This document shows, in pieces, positions 46,789-55,762 of a stretch of 64,000 nt of DNA. A program made the translations under genes and the position numbers. The stretch comes from Basidiobolus meristosporus CBS 931.73. Taxonomy: Eukaryota; Basidiobolomycota; Basidiobolomycetes; Basidiobolales; Basidiobolaceae. The stretch's first letter is position 1; every line of letters begins with the position of its first letter. The notes beneath the pieces are model-generated. The model searched no databases, was not told the origin of the DNA, and saw nothing but the letters and a program-made list of their open reading frames with translations. The stretch lies in contig MCFE01000477.1 of assembly GCA_002104905.1 (NCBI GenBank), forward strand, positions 1-64,000, given 5' to 3'.

Positions 46789-46797
46789 GTATATATA
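46789..46797 (+). promoter_or_regulatory. TATA-like box
   Basis: A TATATATA run about 50 bases before the ATG at 46,842. Confidence 0.6.
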
Positions 46798-46841
46798 CTT
46801 CGCCTAGCAACCGCAGAATAGCCATCAGAACATCAAGCAAA

Positions 46842-47849
46842 ATGCATTTCGCCACTAGAATTTTAGCTACCGCCGCTGCTGCCATGGCAGTTGTATCCGC
46901 TTCTGACTTCTTCCCCTTCGAGTATCCTAGTGATTGCATCACTTCGTGCTCGTTGCAGGCTGGCAAGAAATGCTGGTCTTCCTACACTCAAGATGAGTCT
47001 GATCCCAATTTCATCCAATCCTTCTCTTGCCTTTGCGACTCCAGTAATCCTGGCAATGGAAACTTCATGATGGACAGTCTAAAATGTCTTACCGCAAACA
47101 AGTGTGAAGAGAAGGATATCATGGCCTCTATGGCACTCCAAGGTCCTATCTGTGAATGGTACAACCAACACAAGAATGACCCTAAGCCTACCACCACCGA
47201 GAAGCCTGAACCCACTACTACCGAGAAGCCTGAACCTACCACTACCGAGAAGCCTGAACCTACCACTACCGAGAAGCCTGAACCTACCACTACCGAGAAG
47301 CCCGAGCCCACTACTACCGAGAAGCCTGAACCTACCACTACCGAGAAGCCCGAGCCCACTACTACTGAAAAGCCCGAGCCAACCACTACTGAGGAGCCTG
47401 AAACTTCTACTACCGAGAAGCCTGAACCCACCACTACCGAGAAGCCTGAATCTACTAATACCGATAAGCCTGAGTCCACTACCGCCGATAAGCCCGAATC
47501 TACTACTACCGAGAAGCCTGAGCCCACTACTACTGAAAAGCCCGAACCTACCACCACTGAGAAGCCTGTTGAAACCACCACTTCTGTTGAATCTGCTGAA
47601 ACCCCAAAACCCACTACCACTACTCTTCCCTCCTGTGAGCCAGTGACCGTCACCACCACTGTGTACGTCACTGATGATGCCCCCAAGCCCACAGACACTA
47701 CCTGCGAGCACGGTGCCTACCAATGTGTTGACTCTGGTAAATCTGGAGATTTCACCGTTTGTGTTCACGGTAGCAAGGTCGCCAACTCTTGTGCCCCCGG
47801 TACCGTCTGCAAAAACTATGCAGGCTCCATTGTCTGTGACTGGGCTTAA
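46842..47849 (+). CDS. Secreted CFEM-like, Thr/Pro-repeat, CBM19-like protein (335 aa)
   Basis: I chose ATG 46,842 because it directly precedes a clear signal peptide (MHFATRILATAAAAMAVVSA). The upstream in-frame extension covers the promoter. Residues 21-105 contain eight Cys (CITSC, KKCW, SCLC, KCL, NKC, PIC) spaced much like a CFEM domain. Residues about 117-244 are tandem 8-residue units of the type KPEPTTTE, a likely O-mannosylated stalk. Residues 264-335 form a CBM19-like module ending CDWA. The layout suggests a wall protein that binds chitin through its C-terminus and presents the N-terminal domain on a mucin-like stalk. No GPI signal is apparent. It is paralogous to the gene at 48,600. 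Confidence 0.85.
   Translation: MHFATRILATAAAAMAVVSASDFFPFEYPSDCITSCSLQAGKKCWSSYTQDESDPNFIQSFSCLCDSSNPGNGNFMMDSLKCLTANKCEEKDIMASMALQGPICEWYNQHKNDPKPTTTEKPEPTTTEKPEPTTTEKPEPTTTEKPEPTTTEKPEPTTTEKPEPTTTEKPEPTTTEKPEPTTTEEPETSTTEKPEPTTTEKPESTNTDKPESTTADKPESTTTEKPEPTTTEKPEPTTTEKPVETTTSVESAETPKPTTTTLPSCEPVTVTTTVYVTDDAPKPTDTTCEHGAYQCVDSGKSGDFTVCVHGSKVANSCAPGTVCKNYAGSIVCDWA
47191..47575 (+). repeat. 24-bp coding minisatellite
   Basis: About 16 units of a 24-bp repeat encoding KPEPTTTE variants (Ser, Asn, Asp and Ala substitutions in the last third). Synonymous differences between units suggest repeated unequal exchange. Confidence 0.9.
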
Positions 47850-48546
47850 GCCTCGCATATAAAACCATTCAAATAAACGTGATCCAACTGAGTTCTCCAA
47901 TGCCAAATCGCCTCTAAGCAAGGCAATCAATTCTCACGCGCTGAAATCCAACCTAATTGCCTCAATGGCGGGATATAGCTGGATGCCTTTGCACGATCTC
48001 GAAGTGGCATCGAGGTATGCTGATCCAGATGTAAAGATCCGATTTGTGAATGCCAAAGATAGCCGTCAAATAAAATTTCCCGCTATTGTTAGCATATTCA
48101 GATTTGGGCTTCGTCTAGGTACATGGCGCATCAAGAAAGTCAGTAAGGTATCCTATCGGGTGGCTGGGTCATTTTACTTACACCGGCTTATGCTAGCGAT
48201 TATCTGACTTGGGTACTTGACTTCACCACCAGGAGTACTGGATATGATTGCTTAACTAAAATTAAATCAGTCAGTTGCGGCATAATAGACCGTTTCGGTT
48301 CCGTGGCATGGTCTCGTACTAGACGCTCAAAACGGTTGGCTCCTTCCAGAGTCTGGTTTTCTGTGGGCGTCTGTCCGAACAAATAAGTCCAGCTTCCATT
48401 TAGGTCGTACGTTGCAGTTTTTCTCCGTTCCAGAATCGGTACTGAGAGTGTCCAGCATTTTGTATGGGGACCGAATTGAGGATATGCTTCCAGAGCGTCA
48501 CTGTAAGTTGCACTTGCGACGAACCATTCTTGGCAGTGGTGTGTTG
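47850..48546. other. Intergenic region
   Basis: About 700 bases between tandem paralogues. AATAAA lies near 47,872. Open frames of 80-127 codons have no motifs and are regarded as chance. Confidence 0.55.
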
Positions 48547-48553
48547 TATATAA
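48547..48553 (+). promoter_or_regulatory. TATA box of second CFEM-like/CBM19-like gene
   Basis: TATATAA, 47 bases before ATG 48,600. Confidence 0.65.
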
Positions 48554-48599
48554 ACCCCATGCTTCCATGGGCAAGGTCAGCATCTAACAGTTTAGAAAA

Positions 48600-49916
48600 A
48601 TGTATTTCGCTACCAAGATTTTGGCCACAGCCGCTGCTGCCATGGCAGTTGTATCCGCTTCGGACTTCTTCCCCTTCGAGTATCCTAGTGAATGCATCAC
48701 TTCATGCTCGCTGCAAGCTGGCAAAAAGTGTTGGCCTTCCTACACCCAGGATGAGTCTGATCCCAACTTCATCCAATCCTTCTCTTGCCTTTGCGACTCC
48801 AGTAATCCTGGTCATGGAAACTTCATGATGGACAGTCTAAAATGTCTTACCGCAAACAAGTGTGAGCAGAAGGACATTATGGCCTCTATGGCACTCCAAG
48901 GCCCTATTTGTAAATGGTATAACCAACATAAGAATGATCCAAAGCCTACAGAGAAGCCTGAACCCACAACTACTGAGAAGCCCGAACCCACAACCACTGA
49001 GAAGCCCGAACCCACAACCACTGAGAAGCCCGAGCCTACAACCACTGAGAAGCCCGAGCCTACAACCACTGAGAAGCCCGAGCCTACTACCACCGAGAAG
49101 CCTGAACCCACAACCACTGAGAAGCCCGAGCCTACTACCACTGAGAAGCCCGAGCCTACGACCACCGAGAAGCCTGAACCCACAACCACCGAGAAGCCTG
49201 AACCCACAACCACTGAGAAGCCCGAGCCTACTACCACTGAGAAGCCCGAGCCTACTACCACTGAGAAGCCTGAATCCACTACCACTGAGAAGCCCGAGCC
49301 TACTACCACTGAGAAGCCCGAGCCTACTACCACTGAGAAGCCTGAATCCACTACCACTGAGAAGCCCGAGCCTACTACCACTGAGAAGCCTGAATCCACT
49401 ACCACTGAGAAGCCCGAACCTACTAGCACCGAAGAGCCTGATTGTACAACAGAGAAACCCGAGCCTACTACCACTGAGAAGCCTGAGTCCACTACCACTT
49501 CTGAAAAGCCCGAGTCCACCACCACTGAGAAGCCGAAGCCTACTACTACAAACAAGCCCAAGCCTACCGGCACCGAAGAGCCTGATTGTACAACAGAGAA
49601 ACCCGAGCCTACTACCACTGAGAAGCCTAAGCCCACTACCACTGAAGAGCCTGAGTGCACCACGGAGAAGCCTAACCCTACTTCAACCGTACTCCCCACC
49701 TGCGAGCCAGTTACCGTGACGACCACCGTCTACATCACCACCACCAATCCTGAGCCTACGAGCGCTTCATGTGAGCATGGCACCTACGAGTGCGTAGATT
49801 CCGGCAAGTCCAGAGATTTCACAGTCTGCCTCTATGGCAAGAAGGTCAGAAACTCCTGCTCCACCGGGACCGTGTGTAAGAGCTATGCAGGCTCCATCGT
49901 CTGCGACTGGGAATGA
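48600..49916 (+). CDS. Secreted CFEM-like, Thr/Pro-repeat, CBM19-like protein (438 aa)
   Basis: Paralogue of the gene at 46,842. It has the same signal peptide type (ILATAAAAMAVVSA), the same eight-Cys N-terminal domain with a few substitutions, a much longer repeat stalk (about residues 118-358) and a CBM19-like C-terminus (about 365-438) ending CDWE. The 3' part of the stalk is less regular and includes EEPDCTTEKPEP units that bring in extra Cys, so the stalk may be cross-linked. The N- and C-terminal domains have diverged moderately, while the repeat number differs about two-fold. Likely a surface-exposed, chitin-associated wall protein; the exact role is unknown. Confidence 0.86.
   Translation: MYFATKILATAAAAMAVVSASDFFPFEYPSECITSCSLQAGKKCWPSYTQDESDPNFIQSFSCLCDSSNPGHGNFMMDSLKCLTANKCEQKDIMASMALQGPICKWYNQHKNDPKPTEKPEPTTTEKPEPTTTEKPEPTTTEKPEPTTTEKPEPTTTEKPEPTTTEKPEPTTTEKPEPTTTEKPEPTTTEKPEPTTTEKPEPTTTEKPEPTTTEKPEPTTTEKPESTTTEKPEPTTTEKPEPTTTEKPESTTTEKPEPTTTEKPESTTTEKPEPTSTEEPDCTTEKPEPTTTEKPESTTTSEKPESTTTEKPKPTTTNKPKPTGTEEPDCTTEKPEPTTTEKPKPTTTEEPECTTEKPNPTSTVLPTCEPVTVTTTVYITTTNPEPTSASCEHGTYECVDSGKSRDFTVCLYGKKVRNSCSTGTVCKSYAGSIVCDWE
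48951..49674 (+). repeat. 24-bp coding minisatellite, expanded
   Basis: About 28-30 units encoding KPEPTTTE variants. The 5' two-thirds are nearly uniform. The 3' third has degenerate units and two copies of an EEPDCTTEKPEP insert. Confidence 0.9.
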
Positions 49917-51304
49917 GCGATTTAGGGGATGTTGAGAATAGTATAAATATCCAAGGAAATTTTTATCAATAAACGATTCGATACTGCTTTGTAAATCGTG
50001 GTGGTCCATGGGCTCGCTCATGCGTCAAGAGAAGAACCGTAAGATCCCTGCACAACCACCCCTGGAGTAGCGGTCGCATACGGCACGCATGTGTGAAAGA
50101 TTTGCACAGGAATTCCCTAGAACGGGACATGAATGAGAGTGGGAAAACCCAAAAATTCCCTTCCCGAAATTGAGTGAATTTCGGTGAATTTCGGTGAATT
50201 TCCCATATTTGGCAAGGGCAATCAGGCCTAATAATATCACTGTGTTGATTGTATGAAGGTTTGGGCGGACATGAATCATCTTCTAGATGCAATCACTAGG
50301 GGCTACATAGCAAGCCCTGCCTTCTTGTACATCTGCCCAGGATTTCGTCGTATTCTGGAGTGCAAGATACCAACCAGGTTGCTGCACTCACCTTCCATCG
50401 CTGTTGGAAAATCCCAGCAATAATTATTCCACGGTCACTTCAATGACCCCAACGCATGTTAGGGCAACTTCTCACCTGCAACCAATGAATCTCCTCCACC
50501 TACTCCCAACAAGGTTCTGAAGTGAAGAATGCACCACTCCTCCATTAATGCAAGCAAGCGCTGGCCAGGAAAACTCCGTGGCCCTGGTAAGCCGGCCGTA
50601 TCTGCTGCAAACCTTGGTGGTTCCAAACTGCTTTGAAATTGATCTTGTATCGAGCTCTTCTCCCACCAGTGTCCTTCGGGGAAACCTCTATCGTATCCAT
50701 CCAATACTCGCCTGTGACTTCTGTTTAGGCTTCGGCAATGCGGCCAATCTATACCAAGTTGATTCAAGTTAATCAAAATCTAGTGTCAGAGTTGTCGTGG
50801 CTGTAGCCAGTAAGGAGGTGGTGACTGGGACATCTTTCCACATGAATTTCGCTCGACCATTTCTCCAGCAGAACGAAACGCTTGGCAAAACCGAGCGGTG
50901 ATTTCCAATGGAATAAGGGGCTTGATGCTGGGGAATGCCAAATCCCCCCTCACATTGGTTGGCAAAAAGCTCACAGCTAACACTGCAATGCAACATCCAC
51001 AGAACATACGATTCTCTTATGTTTCACCAATCGGGATCTACTACGTTGCTATTTGCAGGAAATCAACTGATTAATTGGCGGGAAGGATTGGGAAATTTTG
51101 ATAGGTACTTGGCTCGTATCATTGGATCAAGGCATCCCACTGAAACTCGATCACATGTTGCCCACAACCAGTATATTTAACTCAAATGAAGTACTCTTGA
51201 CCTGGACCCCAACAATCATCCATTTAGATAAGACAATCCGTGCTTTATCAAGGATTGACTACTCTCCATCTCTCGTCCGTTCTCTCCCTTCACTTCTCTT
51301 CACC
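49917..51304. other. Intergenic region without a supported gene
   Basis: About 1.4 kb. AATAAA for the upstream gene lies near 49,968. Three tandem copies of TGAATTTCGG are at about 50,173-50,200. A TATATTTAA at about 51,172 probably serves the kinase gene. Frames here (up to 108 codons) lack motifs. Confidence 0.55.
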
Positions 51305-52357
51305 ATGGCCGGTCAACTAGTGTCCCTTGCTGATCTAGAGCATTTCATCGATCACGAAATACCCAACCTCGATTATATCGTGCACCACGATACTTTAATC
51401 CCTTCTTCTCTGAAGGTTGTACTGACCATCTTCCCCGAATGGAAGGAAGCGGACCTAACTTTCACCCAGTGCAAGGATGGTATCACCAACAAACTAGTCC
51501 GCTGCGACCACTCCAGTGGACAGTCGGTGCTAATCCGTGCCTACGGAAAGAAATCCGAGGTGCTAATCGACCGTAAGCAGGAGCTTATCAACCTAACTGG
51601 ACTGGCGAAACTTGGCCTTTGCCCACCATTGTACGGCCGGTTCAAGAACGGGTTCATTTACGGGTATATCGCCGGACAGGTGTATTCCCTGGATATGATG
51701 TCTGACTTCAAAACCTCCCTCCTAGTTGCCGAGAAATTGGCCACCTGGCATAAGGTGAACATCGCTGGGGATCACTCACCCAAGCTATTCAAAACGTTGA
51801 GAAGATGGCTTCACGACGTACCCACCGAGTACGAAAACCCTGAGGCCAACCGAGTCTTTCAGAAACACTTCGATCTTTCTGCGCTGAACGAGGAGCTGAA
51901 CAGCTTGGAAGAGAAACTGAGCCAGCTGAACGCCCCGGTTGTGTTCAGTCACAATGACTTGCTATCGGCCAACCTAATCTATCAGCCAGATAGAAATGAG
52001 TGTGCCTTCATCGATTATGAATACGGATCCTACAGCTTCCGTGGCTTCGACATCGGAAACCACTTCGCCGAGTACGCAGGCTTCGAATGTGACTACTCAC
52101 GGTACCCAACTAGAGAGTATCAGAAGGTGTGGCTAAGAAAGTATCTTGAGTCCGCCCAAGAACACAGCCCTAGTGAGGAAGAGGTGGAGAGCCTGTATAG
52201 AGAGGTGAATCAGTTCGCACTGGCCTCACACATCTACTGGGGCCTCTGGGCACTGGTTCAAGCACAACTCTCGGATATTGATTTTGATTATATGAGTTAT
52301 GCTGTGCTGCGATTCAACGAGTACTACCGGAAGAAAGAAGAGTTTTTGGCTTTGTAG
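51305..52357 (+). CDS. EKI1: Ethanolamine/choline kinase
   Basis: 350 residues, single exon. I place the start at 51,305 (CACCATGG context), about 130 bases after a TATATTTAA box. The open frame extends 69 codons upstream, but that stretch looks like promoter and 5' UTR. Key motifs: an N-lobe TFTQCKDGITNKLVRC with the family glycine-turn and Asn-Lys, the Brenner-type catalytic loop FSHNDLLSANLIY (His about 216), and the choline-kinase motif FIDYEYGSYSFRGFDIGNHF (metal-binding Asp about 237). It phosphorylates ethanolamine and/or choline with ATP, the first step of the CDP-ethanolamine (Kennedy) pathway in the cytosol. Sequence features lean toward ethanolamine kinase, but substrate choice cannot be decided here. 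Confidence 0.93.
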   Translation: MAGQLVSLADLEHFIDHEIPNLDYIVHHDTLIPSSLKVVLTIFPEWKEADLTFTQCKDGITNKLVRCDHSSGQSVLIRAYGKKSEVLIDRKQELINLTGLAKLGLCPPLYGRFKNGFIYGYIAGQVYSLDMMSDFKTSLLVAEKLATWHKVNIAGDHSPKLFKTLRRWLHDVPTEYENPEANRVFQKHFDLSALNEELNSLEEKLSQLNAPVVFSHNDLLSANLIYQPDRNECAFIDYEYGSYSFRGFDIGNHFAEYAGFECDYSRYPTREYQKVWLRKYLESAQEHSPSEEEVESLYREVNQFALASHIYWGLWALVQAQLSDIDFDYMSYAVLRFNEYYRKKEEFLAL

Positions 52358-53400
52358 TTTATTCCATTATTGTGCCTATACCAATCAGTATTACTCGGAA
52401 GCGAACTTCCCCCCCCCCGAACCCCACAACATCATCTATTGACCCTCTTGTGCCTAGAATAATTCAGCATAACTATACACTCCCTTCTGACTTGTATCAA
52501 CAAAATTTTTAGTACACACATCTAATCACCTCAATATAAATTTATTCTATTCTAATCACCTCAATATAAATTTATTCTATTCCACCCATTTCCTGTTTCG
52601 CTTTCACTTCCACTTCCAACTAGAGCAGGCTGTGTGACAAGCGTTGAGGGATTCTGATTCGTTGAGAGGGGGGTCATTTCCGTCGGAACGAATTCGCCCC
52701 ATCCCATAATCTCATGGTAGGTGAGATTTTTGGTATATACTCGATCTCGTGTCCAAGGAAAAATCAGAATCAATGCTTGATAGCAGTTTCATTGGAACCA
52801 CGGAAATTCCAGGAATTCTTTCCCGGACTGACTTCCTACGGTACCTCAACTGTGTTAGCTAGATCGATGATGCCGCATCCACACCGATATTACAGGTTGT
52901 TGTTTCCCCACTGTAAGTTGGTACTATTTGCGGATCACATTTCCTTTTTATTTGAAATCTGAAAAAGTAATTCTAATTACCCAACTACTGCTTATTAAGT
53001 GTGTTTGTCGTTGGGTACTGCACTGATGACGATAATGCATCAAGCCAGTGTCAATAATCTAGATTAACAATTGTTCAATGAGAAGCAATGTCTAGCAGGA
53101 TAAGGCATCCACTCTTTAATGTTACATGATACAGCAGGCTGCATCTAGCGAAAAGATTCATGCTAGTCTGTCCAACTAGTACTAGAGATAGTTTAGTTTC
53201 GTCTTTCACCAACTTACCAAATCAACTAGTTACCCGCCAATAAGATTCCGGACTGGACTGTCCGAACCAATAGTGCTTACTGAATATACCAAATTCCAAT
53301 CGAACCGGAACCATGAGGCCTGGACCAAAGGTAATTCTGCGATGGAATCGATCCACCAAATCCTTGGTAAAGTTGGCATCGAAGCCACAGATGTATGAAA
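52358..53400. other. Intergenic region with a 30-bp tandem duplication
   Basis: About 1 kb. A perfect 30-bp direct tandem duplication occupies 52,521-52,550 and 52,551-52,580 and contains AATATAAATT. A nine-base C run lies near 52,410. No supported gene. From about 53,312 the sequence is shared with 60,837 onward. Confidence 0.6.
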
Positions 53401-53407
53401 TATAAAT
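53401..53407 (+). promoter_or_regulatory. TATA box of CAP gene 1
   Basis: TATAAAT, 55 bases before ATG 53,456. It is conserved in the second copy at 60,923. Confidence 0.7.
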
Positions 53408-53455
53408 CCCTCGGAACTCCCTCCTCCATGTCTAACCATACAACACTCTACTGCA

Positions 53456-53929
53456 ATGAAGCTTCTATCTCTAATCGTGACTGCCTTCACTTTCGCCGGG
53501 GTAGCCTTCGCCTTTGACCCGAACACTCTCCTCGCACTCGTGAATCAGCAACGAGCTCTGGTCGGCGCCCCGGCTCTCACCATCGACCCAAGACTCACCT
53601 TGGCTGCCGAAAGACACACTCTGTATCAGGTCACCGTGCATGAGATGACCCATGACGAGCCGAACACGACACTGGGTCAGAGAATCAGTGCCACAGGCTA
53701 CCCATGGAGCAACATTGGGGAGAATGTTGCAGCGGGGTATGGGGATGCGGTATCGGTGATGAACGCCTGGATGAACTCGCCAGAGCATCGCCGCAACATA
53801 TTGGACCCCATATTCACCCAGACTGGCATCGCCTACGACCCCCAAGGCAGCTACTGGACTCAGGACTTCGGCCGGCCTATGATGATGCGCAAAAGGTCAC
53901 CGAAATTTGTTGGAAGAAGAAAGCAATGA
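53456..53929 (+). CDS. CAP/SCP (PR-1-like) secreted protein, copy 1
   Basis: 157 residues. Signal peptide residues 1-19 (MKLLSLIVTAFTFAGVAFA). The CAP domain covers about 25-145: LLALVNQQRALVGAP, LTLAAERHTLYQ, HEMTHDEPN, the GENVAAGYGDAVSVMNAWM block, SPEHRRNILDP, and YWTQDFG. These are the usual CAP signature positions, including His and Glu of the putative metal-binding pocket. A basic tail (RKRSP...GRRKQ) follows. CAP proteins are secreted, and in fungi some bind sterols or fatty acids and act in host interaction; the role here is unknown. The product differs from copy 2 by two residues (Ser/Gly in RISATG, Arg/Ser near the C-terminus). Confidence 0.93.
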   Translation: MKLLSLIVTAFTFAGVAFAFDPNTLLALVNQQRALVGAPALTIDPRLTLAAERHTLYQVTVHEMTHDEPNTTLGQRISATGYPWSNIGENVAAGYGDAVSVMNAWMNSPEHRRNILDPIFTQTGIAYDPQGSYWTQDFGRPMMMRKRSPKFVGRRKQ

Positions 53930-54010
53930 AGAGTGGGATCGATAGCAATATATACCCATTATATACCCACCATATACCCATACACTAACAGCATAGAGGA
54001 TAGAGATAAA
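53930..54010 (+). repeat. TATACCCA short repeats and poly(A) signal
   Basis: Three or four units of the TATACCCA type directly follow the CAP stop. AATAAA follows near 54,007. The relic at 54,600 has the same tract. Confidence 0.6.
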
Positions 54011-54283
54011 TAAAGAAGACCTGGCCATTAAGTCTACTCTGCTACGAAGGGCAAGCAGTAGTGGTGCTTGTTGACTCCATACCATGTGTGTCATGATTTG
54101 TGAATATTGCATTGCTCTAGCATTCTGTATCGTAGATTAGGTTCCCTGAGAGGTTCCTCGAGATAAAGCTAGCATCTCCACTTACCAAATTGGACCAAAT
54201 CATAAATGGCTGCCATCAACCCTCGCCAATGACCGTTGAATTCCAATAATCGGTACCAGTACTAGGTTTCTGGACCTTGGTAT

Positions 54284-54680
54284 AGTTTTCAGAGAAGCTA
54301 CAGATGAAATATCAATGCCATAGAATTCCCTCCTCCACGTCTAATCATGCAATACTTCAATACAACACTAGACCAGAGACCCAGCGTAACATTGGAGAGA
54401 ATGCTGGTATCTATTATCATTCCCTCATTCAATATCCAATTGCTTCTAAATTACCAAGTATTCATTTATTGCTGGCTTATTATTTCAAATCAAACCACAG
54501 GAGTGCTTGATATCCTGAATGGTATAACGACCTACCTACCAAAGGAGAACCACTTGTTAACTCCAAACCACACTGATGAAAGCAATGAAGAGCGGGATCG
54601 AAAACAATATATACCCACTATATACCCTTCATATACCCAGCATATATCCATATATGTGCAATACAGAGCGAGGTTGCAAA
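54284..54680 (+). pseudogene. Decayed third CAP gene copy
   Basis: The promoter-like stretch (CTACAGATG, CCCTCCTCCACGTCTAATC) at about 54,298-54,350 matches that of the two intact CAP genes. A piece near 54,390-54,410 matches the ATTGGGGAGAATG part of the CAP domain. From about 54,580 it matches the 3' end (GAAAGCAATGAAGAGCGGG and the TATACCCA tract). The coding part between is mostly deleted and frameless. It lies about 400 bases downstream of copy 1 in the same orientation, so it is a dead tandem duplicate. Confidence 0.72.
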
Positions 54681-55247
54681 GAATAGAAGCGAGCATACAA
54701 GAAAGCAACTAGAAATGTTTACCCAAAATATATCCACTCACTCACCGTATAGAGTTATGCACTACCAACCAGAAATCAATAAACGACCATACAACCCTAG
54801 TTCCATCAGAAAACAGCCGAAATTTCAACAGGCCAAGCAAAGAGTGGGGATTTGACCAACTAAGGGAGCAATTCTCTCCGGGATTCACAGTGAGGAAGGT
54901 ATTCCACTTCCGGACTGCAACGGGTCTTTGCAAAAAACTACTTCGTTAAGTAAACTCGGCCTGCGTAACACTAAAACTGAGTCCATGATACGATGTTACG
55001 TTCCTAAAGTCAACTTTCAGGATTTGCTACTCGATAATTCTCAAAGTCCGTCTAAAAAGTTGACCTTCTTCAACTCTTGGGCTACGAACCTCCCCAGCAG
55101 TGAATCGTAGCTGTCCAAATGAATAAACCCCTTTGGGGCTTCTTTCTCTTTTTTTATTGATAGTAAAATATGCAACAATATTTCATCAGTGATTCCACTA
55201 GCTTGAGTCTGTCTTACTATTGTATATCTTTAAGTGTGTTTCCACGT
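54681..55247. other. Intergenic region
   Basis: About 570 bases, with no frame that I can support as a gene. Confidence 0.5.
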
Positions 55248-55715
55248 TGTTACGAAATAAAAATATACTACCGTAGAAACAGCCCACGTAAAGAAGAATC
55301 CATGCACGTACAATTATGAAACTTGGCAGCAATGCAGCATCACCAATTCCAAAGACATGTACCAGGTTTCAAAAGCACACTGTCACTACTTGTGACACAA
55401 CCAAACTATTAACAAACACTTTATTTACTCCAAAACTACTTTGACCCGTAACATAAAATTTACACCATATATAGCCAAGTGACTAAACCTTAATGCTACA
55501 AAGTTTCAAAGACAGAGCTTAACTAGTGGCCAAGATACAAGCGATCGGAAATCATGCTACGATCCCACGCAAGCCCACAAGATAGTGTTTCAAACTAATA
55601 ACTATAAAAAGTGAACACTTACCTTTAATAAAGGCAGTCGATTTTCACAGTCCGAAATCGGTCGAATCAACCAATCAGAGTTTATCACTCCGATCTGCGT
55701 TTTTAGGACATAACA
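55248..55715 (+). repeat. Probable 5' LTR of a second Ty3-type element
   Basis: The 3' end is firm: ACATAACA is followed after two bases by the primer-binding motif at 55,718. The 5' end is placed at TGTTACG, giving 468 bp with TGTTA/TAACA terminal inverted repeats. TATAAAA near 55,603 and AATAAA near 55,629 fit an LTR promoter and polyadenylation signal. No second copy is in the window. Confidence 0.6.
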
Positions 55716-55717
55716 TT

Positions 55718-55727
55718 TGGTAGCAGC
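55718..55727 (+). promoter_or_regulatory. Primer-binding site (initiator tRNA-Met type)
   Basis: TGGTAGCAGC, identical to the site of the element at 4,405. Confidence 0.75.
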
Positions 55728-55762
55728 GATACATTATCACTGGTAGAAGTCATTAAGAAAAC

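Noticed and set aside
48951-49674. Repeat array reminiscent of CRISPR spacing
   Set aside because: 24-bp units are contiguous, in frame and coding, without spacers, in a eukaryotic gene.
46988-49726. Long frames in other phases over the Thr/Pro repeat genes
   Set aside because: Low-complexity shadows of the 24-bp repeat. Only the chosen frame has signal peptide, Cys domains and clear ends.
51098-51304. N-terminal extension of the kinase to 51,098
   Set aside because: The extension lies over the TATATTTAA box, lacks family similarity, and the CACCATGG start at 51,305 gives a normal length.
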